Shown piece after piece: positions 10,601-20,100 of a stretch of DNA of 28,421 bases. Each line of letters starts with the position of its first letter. Position 1 is the stretch's first letter. The stretch lies in assembly GCA_003339415.1 (NCBI GenBank), contig PDHQ01000118.1, forward strand, positions 71,246 to 99,666, given 5' to 3'. A program made the translations under genes and the position numbers. The notes under the pieces are model-generated. The model was not told where the DNA came from. It did no database searches and saw nothing but the letters and a program-made list of their open reading frames with translations. Source of the stretch: Ophiocordyceps camponoti-saundersi (nom. inval.) (taxonomy: Eukaryota > Ascomycota > Sordariomycetes > Hypocreales > Ophiocordycipitaceae).

Positions 10601-12695
10601 AGGAATATCGTAGCCTCTTCTTTCCCCCGTAAAGCGGTAGGTAAAAAGGGCTAGATAATTCGATCTATTATACCTTATACTTATATAGAATAGATTAAAT
10701 AAGGTAACGGCCTAGGGGCGTTAAGGCTATAAGGCTTAATAAGGTACTTATAATCTCTCCTTTCTAAGCTTAGTAGTTATATAAATCTTATAGTTAGTTA
10801 TTAGGATAGCTTTATTAATACTAACTCCTAGTAACTTACTTAGTAAAGCTTATACCTCAGCTCCTAAATAGCTTATATAAGTATGCTATAAGTTTTCGTT
10901 TATTTTTACAATAAGTTAAGAAACTTATAAGTTAAATAAGGCTATAAAAGTTAGTTTAATAACTTATAACTAAAGCTACCTAATCTTTATAATTATATAG
11001 TAAAAAGTTATATTATTCCTTAAATTATAAAATTAGCTTATAAGGTTATTTTAAGTATAACCTTTTTCCGTAAAAACTATTAAAAAAATAAAATTAATAT
11101 TAAAATTAAAGTTAAACTTAATATTAGTAAAAATTATATAATAACTTATTTCTATTATAAGTATAACTATATTTACCCTTAAGGTAATAACTTTAATTAT
11201 AATAATAGTAAGATTAGCTTAGGCGTTTAGGTTAAAAATATCGAATTAGTTAAGGGAGTTAAAAATATATATTAAGTACCTCTTATTAAGGAGAACGCTA
11301 TCTTTTATCTCCGTACCTTTCGAAGTAGGATTTCCTAAAGCTATAAAAACGCTTAAGGTTTCCTTATCCCTTTATTAGCTAATAATTCCTTTATTTTCTT
11401 TCTTTTATTAATTAACTTTCCGTTAAGTTAATTAATCGCGGGCTACCTTATCTATAACTTATTAAAAATAGTTATTATTAAGATTAATCTAATCTTATAG
11501 AAAAAAAGGGATTAAGTTAGGGAGGATATAAAAATACTATCTTTAGTAATTTTCCTTCTTTTTAAACTTTTAAAAATACTTTTAACTATATTAAATATAA
11601 ACCTAAGTATTACGCTTTCTAAAGTTATTAGTTAAAAAAGAAAGGGCCTAAAATACTAGGCGGCTATTTCGATCCCTATTTTATAAAATATTTACCTTCG
11701 TCTATTACTTAAGATTATTATAAATAATAAAGGCTATTTTTTTCTTAATTTAATTAAGCTTAGGGGCCTTATAGTTAGCTCTCCTAAACTCTTAAAGAAT
11801 ATTAATAAATTAAGGAGCTTTTCCGCGGTCCTTATAGTAAACTAAATTAAGGTTATATTATATTATTTATATAAATAAGAGATACTAATCCTTTATTATA
11901 TAGATAAAATACTTAATATATACTTTATTAGTAAACTTTACGCTATTTAGTTATAAATAAATCCGCTAAGCTTAGATTAATTAAGTAACTTAATTGTTAA
12001 TATTTTTTTTAGAAAAATCTTATAAAAAAAAATCTTATAACTTATTTTTAGCTAACTTATATTTAGCTATTTCTCCGGGCTATATAAAAGCTTAAAAAGT
12101 AATAAGTTTCTTTTTAAGGGAGAAATCCCCTTAGATTAGGGATTAATAAGCTAATAAAAAGCTTACTTAGATAAAAAGATTTATCCCCTCTAATACCTTT
12201 TTTATTTTATAATATTCTTTTAAATTTTTTTAGAAGTTCGGAAAGGTAAATATTTTATATTCTTTTCTAAGTAATTAAAAAGTTTTAAAGTTAGAGGTTT
12301 TACTTTTTATTCGACCTCCTAAGCTTATAAATAAGATTTCTAGTTAATTTAACTTTATAAAAGTTTCTTATATTTCTAAGTTTATAAAAAATTAGATATT
12401 ATAGCTTTATATTATATTAATAATATTTTAGTACTAATTAGTTTAATTTTTAAAATTTTTAAAAATAAAAGTAAGTTTAATTAATATCGTAAAATCTATT
12501 ATTATATTAATTATTATATTATTAAAATTATTATTTATAATTAAAAATTAATAAATTTAGGGGTTATAAGTTTACTAAAAAAAATAACGATAGCTTTATT
12601 TTTATAAGGGCTTAATTAATTAAATAAATTTATAAAATATAAGCTATATAAGCTATAAAAACGGTAAAATTAAATAAATTAAATTAGAAAATATT

Positions 12696-12710
12696 AACTA
12701 AGCTTATAAC
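12696..12710 (-). promoter_or_regulatory. Candidate primer-binding site (half-tRNA-iMet type) of the copia element
   Basis: Minus strand, directly after the 5' LTR, reads GTTATAAGCTTAGTT. Reversing two RIP-type changes gives GTTATGAGCC, the complement of the initiator-tRNA anticodon region GGCTCATAAC. Priming by an initiator-tRNA fragment cut in the anticodon loop is known for Drosophila copia and yeast Ty5. The assignment is an inference from adjacency and motif match. Confidence 0.6.
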
Positions 12711-13008
12711 TATTAAATAAAGAGAAAGCGTATAAATTATATTAATTAATATACTTACCCTCTTTAAATAAAAGGAATTATCGTTATCTTTATATATATA
12801 ATAAGAACTTTCCGTATCTACCTTTTTAGCTATAATACCCTTATAAATAAGCTTTTATTCTTATAGTCTATATATTGCCCTAGATATAGCCCTTTTTCCT
12901 AATAGGAATTCCGTTTCCTAGGCTACGGAACCGTTACTATGATAACTGCACGCCTTAAGGGATAATAAAAACACACGCCTAACCCACTCTTATCTTAGCC
13001 CTCTGACA
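12711..13008 (-). repeat. 5' LTR of the copia element (right copy)
   Basis: This 298-bp LTR is the 5' LTR in the element's minus-strand sense. Its outer end (minus-strand TGTCAGAGGGC) retains the canonical TG. Its outer part, from about 12,880 to 13,008, has near-normal base composition, while its inner part is strongly AT-shifted. Confidence 0.9.
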
Positions 13009-13026
13009 GTATATACCTGGTATGTA

Positions 13027-13265
13027 TCCCTTTAAGTGCGCTAAGGCCACCTTCTTTGTACCGGGACCCACATAGATTATTAAGCATGCAGATACAGAAT
13101 TCGCCGTGGTAAGGCAGTGCGATGGTATGTATAGGTCTAACAGACCGGTACTTCCACTATAGTGAGATCTCGGTGAGAAGTCATGTATCGTCCCCAGGAT
13201 AGTGGCTAATTGGCTACTATCCCTGTGTAGGTACAAAAAAGGTGGCCTTAGCGCACTTAAAGGGA
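13027..13265. mobile_element. TA-flanked MITE (Tc1/mariner-pogo type), 239 bp
   Basis: The left terminus TCCCTTTAAGTGCGCTAAGG continues with CCACCTTCTTTGTACC. The right terminus (ending 13265) is its reverse complement over about 36 bp with one mismatch. TA lies immediately outside both ends (13025-13026 and 13266-13267). There is no coding capacity. Base composition is normal, so it is not RIP-mutated even though it begins only 18 bp beyond the copia LTR. TA duplication and long inverted ends fit Tc1/mariner or Fot/pogo-derived MITEs; the family name is an inference. Confidence 0.85.
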
Positions 13266-13688
13266 TAAGAGTTGGTGGTGGTGGTGGTGGCGGTTATTCC
13301 GCGATACTCTCTGGTGGGAAGAGAAACAGGAGAGTAGATAGGAGAGCAAGAGAGAGAGAGTAAGAGAGAGAGAAACGGACGCTGTAGAATGCCGTCACTA
13401 CCTAGTCTGTAGTGACTACCTTGCAGACTACCTACCTAGGTATGCGCATACATACATGTGTAGCGGCGAGGCAAGGCAAGCTGCAGACGAGGTACATACA
13501 TGATGATGATGATGACTTGGGGCGGTTTCCGTCGATGGGATGGGGTGGGTGGTACGGGGGTCGATATCTGCACATACATACATACATATAAGCGCATAAC
13601 GTAGGTGTGTGTATCCGTATGTTAGTACTGTATGTAGGTATGTATGTATGTATGTATGTGTGCGCAAGCGCCTTGCTGTGGGTTGAAT

Positions 13689-13713
13689 GGGATGGGATGG
13701 GATGGGATGGGAT
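13689..13713. repeat. GGGAT pentanucleotide repeat
   Basis: About five tandem GGGAT units upstream of the Hsp70-like gene. Confidence 0.85.
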
Positions 13714-14009
13714 GGTGAGGAGAGGAGGGGGCAGAGGAGGGGGAGAAGATACATACTGGTCGTGGGGTGGGATTGGATGGAGGCGGAGAGAGAGTAAGAC
13801 TGATAGGTAGAAATATACGGACGTAGAGAGAGATAGATACACAGAGATAGTGAGAGATACAGGGAGAGAGAGAGAGAGAGAGAGAGAGCCAAGACCGGGC
13901 TGGCAGGCAGCGAAAGGGAAAAAAAATAAAAAAGTAAGGTTTTTTTTTTCCCTTGTTCCTTTCGGAGTCTCTTGTTCCTCTTCATCCTCTCCTCTCTCTC
14001 CTCTCTCTC

Positions 14010-14045
14010 CATCTCCATCTCCATCTCCATCTCCATCTCCATCTC
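14010..14045. repeat. CCATCT hexanucleotide repeat
   Basis: Six near-perfect CCATCT units about 160 bp before the Hsp70-like start codon, likely within its leader. Confidence 0.85.
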
Positions 14046-14202
14046 GCGTCCAAGAGCAGGCGAAACTGACACACAAGGCGTATTTTCTTTTTTTTTTTCC
14101 CACCTCTCTCTCTCAATCATCTTCAATCCCCAAATTCTCTCGGCTAAAATACCATACTGAAAAAAAGGGGGGAAAACACAGGAGTGGGGGGATGAGAATG
14201 GG

Positions 14203-15093
14203 ATGACGGCCAGCTGCGACATGAGCCTCACGAGCTCGAGCCACGGTAGCTGCTTCGGAGAGACGGAGGCTATCAACGGGCCGGTGCGGGAACCGGCGCC
14301 CGTTAGCGACCGACTAATTGTCGGCGTTGATTTCGGCACGACTTTTTCTGGGTGAGTCTTTTTTTTTTTTCCCTTCTCTCGATTGAGATGAATGAAGTGG
14401 GAAGAGAGAGAATTTCGGATGAAGCTGATGATCAAGACCCCCTTTACATACATACATACGTTAAAGCGTAGCCGCCGTCTACACTTCCACCCCAGACGAT
14501 GTCGAGATCATCAAGACCTGGCCAGGAGGCAACGGCATAACATCCGACAAGGTACCGACGGAAATCGCCTACGAAGCCAACACCAGCAAATCGTCATCTT
14601 CCTCTTCCATCAGCACCTCGCCAACCTCAAGATGGGGATTCCAATTCCGACCAGACGAGTCTCGCCTCCGCTGCATAAAGCTCTTCCTCGACCGGTCGCA
14701 AAAACTCCCCTTCTACGTAAGCCACCACGACACAGCCGCCCAGCTAAAGCGCTTCAACAAGAACGTCGTCGACGCCGTTGCCGATTACCTCACTCACATA
14801 CACGGCCATACCATGGACACGCTCACCAGGCGGTACGGAGAATCGTTTATGGCTTCGACCAAGGTTGAGTTCGTCCTTACTTGTCCGGCTGTTTGGAGCG
14901 ATGCCGCGAAGAATACTACGCTTTTGGCGGCTGAGAGGGCAGGTATGGGCTCTAGGAGGGAGATTCAGATGGTTAGCGAACCGGAGGCTGCGGCTGTTTA
15001 TACGCTCAAGGCTATTCAGCCGAATCATCTCAACGTGGGCGATAACTTTATCGTTTGCGATGCCGGCGGGGGGACGGTCGAGTTGAGTCTTTC

Positions 15094-15141
<48 letters not shown>

Positions 15142-16456
15142 TCTCTCTCCATCTCCTCTAACCATGTCAACAAAACCCAGCCTCATCGCCTATAAAATCA
15201 TGTCGCTTAAACCTCTTCGCGTCGAGGAATCGGCCGTAGGAACCGGTGGCCTCTGCGGAAGCGCGTTCCTCAATTATAGATTCGAAGAGCACGTTCGAAA
15301 CAGGCTTGGAGCCGCCCGCTTCGACGAGATGAAGCAGCGCAAGGGAAAGACGTGGCAGATGGGGTTGCGGTATTTTGAGGAGTTTGTCAAGAGGAATTTC
15401 AACGAGGAGGAGCATCACGAGGTCAACGTGCCGTATGTTTTTTTTTTCTTCTTCTTCCCCATCTTCGAACATGTTCTTTCCAACCTACTAACATATGAGA
15501 AACGAAAAAAAAAAAAGCTTCCCCGGTCTGGCAGACGACGAGGCCGCAGGTCTAGACTCGGGATTCCTAGTCATGACCGCAGAGCAGATAAAAGACATCT
15601 TCGAGCCCGTCGTCAAAGAGGTCTGCGACCTGGTACAAGGCCAAGTAGACGGCCTACGAAGCAAAGGAGGCATCGTCTCCGGCATAGTCCTCGTCGGCGG
15701 CTTCGGACAAAGCGACTTCCTCTACCGCCAGCTGAAGCAGCACTTCTCCAGCGCCGCTCCCCCTCCCTACAGCGAGAGGCCCACGCATGCGGCCGGCGCA
15801 AAGGACGAGGCTGGCTCGTCTATTGAGGTCATGCAGCCCGTTTACGCTTGGACGGCTGTCGTTAGGGGCGCTGTGCTGAGGGGCTTGGAGGGTAGTATGG
15901 TCGTTTCGAGGAAGGCGAGGATGCATTATGGCACTTCGTATGCTACTGTTTTCGATGAGGAGAAGCATTCTACCGCTGAGAGGTATTGGTCTCCTCTTTG
16001 GGAGAGGTGGATGGTTTCCGATCGGATGCAGTGGCACATTGCCAAGGTGAGTCTTTTTTCTCTTCCCCGAACCCTACCAACCCTACCAACCCTACCAACC
16101 CTAACCCCACCAAAACTTGACAGGGCGAATCCCTCTCCCCCCTCGCGCCCATCGCCTTCCACTACACGCGCAACTTCCGCCCGGGCCAATCTCTCGTCGT
16201 GACGGATGACCTGATGGCATGCGAGGAAGACGAGCCCCCCTCATCCTACACGCGAGGACTGGTCCACGTCTGCACCCTCACGACAGATTTAAAGGCCGTT
16301 CCGAGGAGCCTCTTCACCAGACTTACTACAACTAGGGGACTTGAGTTTGATAATCTTGATTTCACGCTGGAGATGATTGTCGATAGTGCGGGGTTGGGGT
16401 TTGAGTTGAAGGTTGATGGTGTTAGGTATGGGAGGGTGGAGGCTGAGTTTCATTGA
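14203..16456 (+). CDS. HSPA12-like Hsp70-family ATPase domain protein
   Basis: CDS join(14203..14351,14467..15081,15181..15432,15518..16046,16124..16456), 625 aa, four GT-AG introns (115, 99, 85 and 77 bp). The actin/Hsp70-type ATP-binding fold is shown by phosphate-1 motif DFGTT (43-47), phosphate-2 motif DAGGGTVD (248-255) and adenosine motif LVGGFGQSDF (397-406). Each splice is fixed by protein continuity: FSG-VAAVY, GGGTV-DLIAYK, VNVP-FPGLADD and WHIAK-GESLS. The protein ends soon after the ATPase fold and has no canonical peptide-binding domain or EEVD tail, which points to the divergent HSPA12-like group expanded in filamentous fungi rather than a housekeeping chaperone. Substrates are unknown. 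Intron 2 holds a (CT)n run and intron 4 a CCCTACCAA repeat. The start could also be the in-frame ATG at 14221. No signal peptide is seen. The copia/MITE block ends 0.9 kb upstream. Confidence 0.9.
15104..15135. repeat. (CT)n microsatellite within intron 2 of the Hsp70-like gene
   Basis: About 16 CT units inside the 99-bp intron 15082-15180. They form most of its pyrimidine tract. Confidence 0.85.
16072..16107. repeat. CCCTACCAA tandem repeat in intron 4 of the Hsp70-like gene
   Basis: Three exact 9-bp units followed by CCCTAACCC, within the intron 16047-16123. It resembles but is not telomeric CCCTAA repeat. Confidence 0.85.
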
Positions 16457-17139
16457 TGGGTTGGGTTTTTGTGATGGCTGGGAACGTAGAGGGGATAGGA
16501 GTTGAGGAGAGTATGTAGACGAGTGGGTTAAATAGGGAGAAGAGAGGAAGGACTAGCAGAAGAGGAGGAGAGTAGAAGAGTGGGTTAAATAGGGAGGAGA
16601 GAAGAGGGAATAGCAGGGGAGGGAAAAAGAGAAGAGAGAGAAATAAAGCAAGGAGAATAGGAAGAGAGTCAACCATCTCGACCACAACCAAGGCTAGACA
16701 TAGCCATGCCTGTGTATGTATACTATCGGTAACGACCAAGGACAGCCTTTTCCCAAACCCATCTTACCGACGACGTCCAAGAAAGCATCTGCGTAAGATG
16801 AGCTTCATCAACGGTACAGTCGAGGGCCCAGATGCGGTCACGACATCTTCACACCCGGAGATGCCTGGAGATGTCCACCATTAGATACGATCATACGAGT
16901 GAGCACAACACCTGTAAACTTCGTATTCATCATCATCATCTTCTTCCATACCATCATCCATCCTTCTTTCCAACATGTCTTCATAGTCTTCAACACGTAC
17001 AAGTCCTACTAAACTCAACTCAACTCAACTCAACTCAACCCGTCTACCCAAAACTCAACCCTCCCAACCCATACTTTACAACAACACAGAAGCTCCTCCT
17101 CTTCCTCCTATCCAAGAAAACCCCCCCCCACCTTCCGCA
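16457..17139. other. Convergent intergenic region
   Basis: Lies between the 3' ends of the Hsp70-like gene and the 1,064-aa minus-strand gene. It holds a two-copy degenerate tandem repeat with a 57-bp period (16521-16634, each copy starting GAGTGGGTTAAATAGGGAG) and CAACT pentamers at about 17014-17038. No gene is supported; both 3' UTRs presumably end here. Confidence 0.6.
16521..16634. repeat. 57-bp degenerate tandem repeat, two copies
   Basis: GAGTGGGTTAAATAGGGAG starts at 16521 and again at 16578, followed by similar purine-rich sequence in both copies. Confidence 0.75.
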
Positions 17140-20100
17140 TCACGGACGAACTCCCCTCCTCCACTGCTCAACCCGATCCATAGAACCAGTCACAAGACCG
17201 ACCCCCCCTGCCCCGTTCCTCATCAAAAAGTCACCCCCTACCCCTAAGCCGACCCCTGCGCCCCCGTAGACAGCCTGCGTTCGTTGAGCGGCCGGCGGCG
17301 GCATGTAGCCGGCCTGAGCCTGGAGAAAGACGGCACCACCACCACCGGGCGTGTATCCATACCCGTTTCCATATCCCTGGCCGTAACCGTAGCCGTAACC
17401 GTAGCCGTAGCCTCCCTCGTTCGACGACATTCCTCCTCCTCCTCCTCCACAGAGGAGAGGCGACTCTCCCCCGTTGGAAGCGAAGCTGCGACGAGGCAAA
17501 AGCCTGCTGTTCCTCGCAAGCTTGCCTTCGGACGTCGAGGCCGTCATCAATGTCGTCGCCGATGGATTCTTGCCCGACAAGACATCTGCCAAGCTGAGCG
17601 GTCTCGACAGCCTGGGCGTAGGCCTCGTCGACGGGCTGCTGTTGCTCCCGACGCGACCGTGGCTCATTTCGCGGTTTCGGGCTTCACGTTCAGCTTGCAG
17701 TCTTTTCCGTCGTTGACCTAGCGTCTCTTCCGCCTCCGCCGTCGCCGTCTCCGTCTGCATCGCCGCCGCGGCCTGGGGGATGGCTTTGACGGGAGATGGA
17801 GCAGGAGAGGCAACAGGAGCTTCCATCGGCTCGCCGAAGTGGCCGAGCAGCTCGGCCGAAAAGGAGCTGCTGACGGGTCGAGCGCGTGGGAGCTGATCGG
17901 CGTCGCTTCCCCCCGAGGCCGAGGCCGCCAATCGACGTCTTCTCTCGCCAAGAGTCTCGCCCGCGTCTTCTTCCTCTTCCTCCTCCTCTTGCTCCCTTTG
18001 ATCCTCGCCTCGGATCTGCTCTTGTAGTTGCTGTTGCTGTTGCTGTTGCTCCTGAGTCTGCTGTTGCTGCTGCTGCTGCCGTTCCACCGGCAACGTCGAG
18101 CAAGGCGATCGGCTGTGGACGGCAGCAAGGGCGCCGAGCGACATGGCGCTCTGGTGCCGGCGCAGCAGCATCCCTCCCGCGTCGAGACCCTGGAGACGGG
18201 CGCGACGCCGACTGAGCGGCTCGTTGTCCTCGAGGTCTCGCCGCTCCATGAGCCCCATCGGTCGCTCCAGGTCGGCCCTGTTCTTGGCCCCTTGGTGCAT
18301 GGCGGCTAGGATAGCAAGCGGGACGTCTTCGTCGTCGGAGCCGTTCTGGTCCACGTGCGCGCCCGGCTCTTCCCACGCGAGGTTGACGCGCTTCGTCTTT
18401 CGGTGCTTGCGCTGCGTCTCCGCGACCGTGTCCATCTCCAGCAGCGTGGCGTGGATGCCGTTGGGGAAGCCGCTGCCAAAATTCTTCTTTCGCTGCTGCT
18501 GTTCCCGCTTGCGGAGCTGCAGCTCGGCCAGGAGCGTAGTCGGCGGGCCACTGTAGACGTTCTCCTCGTCCTCGTCCTCGTCCTCCTCTTCCTCGTCCTC
18601 GTCATTCCCATCCTCGGCCTCTCCCTCCTCTGCCTTGTCGTCGGCGGCATCCGGGTCTGCCTCGACCGCGTCATCCTGCGTTAAGCACACGGCCTCATCG
18701 GCGCTCAGCAACAGGCTCTTGTTCTCTCCATCGTGGCTCTGGCTGCGTTTGCTCAACCACATCAGCGACGATCTCTTCTTGGGCTTCGGCTCCGGCGAGA
18801 GCGTCGCCACGGACTTGCGAGCCCTGTGTGACGTCTTCTTTCCGTACACGTCGGAGCCCATTTTATCAGCAAAGGTAGTGTCGGTAAAGGCGCCGACCGG
18901 CGCGTTGGCCGAGGCGTCGAGGAGGCTGTCCAGTGTAGCCATGGCGGAGCCGTCTTTGATCTCGACGTCGGCGGTGGTCGACGGCAGGTCGAAGAAGGCG
19001 CTGGCGCGCAGCTGAGGGGGGAGCTTGGTGGCCAGCGCTCTGTGCTTCCCCGGGCTCGTGCCGGAGAGTCGTTGCGGACGACGCAGCTGAGGTCGAGCCT
19101 CTGATGCGGGGGACTGCCCGTTACGGTCCAGCGTCGGGCTGCGGGGCGGCGTAGCGAGGGGATCGGCGAGCCAGGGATGAGGGGGGGAGTCGGCTCGCGG
19201 CTCCGGCTCGAACATTGCGTTGAGTACCTGCGAGACTCGCTGGTTCCTCTGGGCGGCCTTTGGCTTGTTGGAAAGCTTCGGCGGTACGTTGAGCATGGCC
19301 GGAACGCGGGCGGGGTAGAACATCATGTCCTGGCCAGACTCGGCATCAACGTATGACTGCGGCCTCACATAACCGGTGGGAAGGGCGGAGCGGAGGTCTG
19401 ACTCGGCGCCGGGCAGGACGAGAAGGTGCGCCTGATCGGGATCCCAGTGGACGCCGTCGAAGTCTCTGAAGGCTTCGCGACATTGCTGGAAAGTGCTGGT
19501 CGAGCGGGAGCTAGGAGGTCTCGCGTCGTTGGGCCGGACGTTGAGGGGTTCCGGAACTTGGGCGACGCCAGGGGTGATGTCTGTATCTTGGTCGGGGAAT
19601 GGTAGCATGGGTGAGCCTTCGTCGTCGTCTTCGCCATCGTCTTCGCCGTAGTCGTCATCGAGAGGCGGGGCAGCGTCGGCCTCGTCCAGAACATGCTGCG
19701 TCAAGGATACGGGCTCAGACTCGGAGATGTCGGCCAGAGACATGCCTGTAGAGTGAACGGACGTCTTTTCCGGGCCGTGACGAGAGAGCATGGGACCGAG
19801 ATCGAGGTCGCGCAGACGATTGGAAAGGGAATGAGTGGGCGACATGACAAAGGCGGCAGGGGAATAGCCACCGTGGCGAGCGGCAATGTTGGTGGAGACG
19901 ATGGAGGAAGATGTGGAGAGATGGCGTTCGGTCGAGGCCATGCGCAGGAGCATAGAAGAGCGACGGCTATCGGAGGCCTTGAGCTCGTCGAGCAGGTTGC
20001 GAATGGCGTCGTCGATGGAACTGGTCATGGAAAGCCTCTCGGCGGTGGCCTCGAGCTGGGCGACGCTGGCTGTGGGGGAAGCGGAGCGCAAGCTGCGGTC

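Larger units (their letters stand above)
6842..13008 (-). mobile_element. Full-length Ty1/copia LTR retrotransposon, RIP-inactivated
   Basis: Two 298-bp LTRs (6842-7139 and 12711-13008) align end to end without indels. They enclose a 5.57-kb interior of roughly one-quarter G+C, dominated by TpA. On the minus strand, protein relics appear in pol order: integrase core (around 10549-10569), then reverse transcriptase KWVF...KYKA (9371-9428), YVDD box (8996-9007), KDLGDLRWFL (8889-8917), and RNase H further on. Integrase before reverse transcriptase is the copia order. Frame is kept across the stretches I read; stop codons come from TGG to TAG and CAA/CAG to TAA/TAG changes. Flanks ATATA (6837-6841) and GTATA (13009-13013) form a 5-bp target duplication with one G/A difference. 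LTR ends are TG...CA in the least mutated copy (minus strand). No functional protein can be made. Confidence 0.93.
13268..14202 (+). promoter_or_regulatory. Upstream region of the Hsp70-like gene, packed with microsatellites
   Basis: No gene is supported. Simple repeats include (GGT)n at about 13272-13290, (GAT)n near 13502-13514, TATG units at about 13632-13659, GGGAT pentamers at about 13689-13713, (GA)n at 13865-13888 and CCATCT hexamers at about 14010-14045. The palindrome TACCTAGGTA occurs at 13433-13442. Two alternative hairpins share one arm at 13394-13430 (see findings). Because of the repeats, both strands show long low-complexity open frames here that look artefactual. Confidence 0.55.

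Noticed and set aside
6842..13008. Possible mitochondrial or other organellar insertion, because of the extreme AT content
   Set aside because: LTRs, target duplication and copia pol motifs explain the whole interval; the TpA bias is that of RIP.
12979..13236. 85-codon minus-strand frame
   Set aside because: It spans the copia LTR end and most of the small MITE, so it is a chance frame across two mobile-element pieces.
13428..14453. Minus-strand frames of 341 and 223 codons upstream of the Hsp70-like gene
   Set aside because: They are translations of microsatellites (GA, CATCTC, GGGAT, TATG), and the longer one runs across exon 1 of the Hsp70-like gene. No conserved domain.
16069..16110. 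Possible internal telomere repeat
   Set aside because: The unit is CCCTACCAA, not CCCTAA, with only a single CCCTAACCC at its end, and it lies inside an intron of an intact gene.
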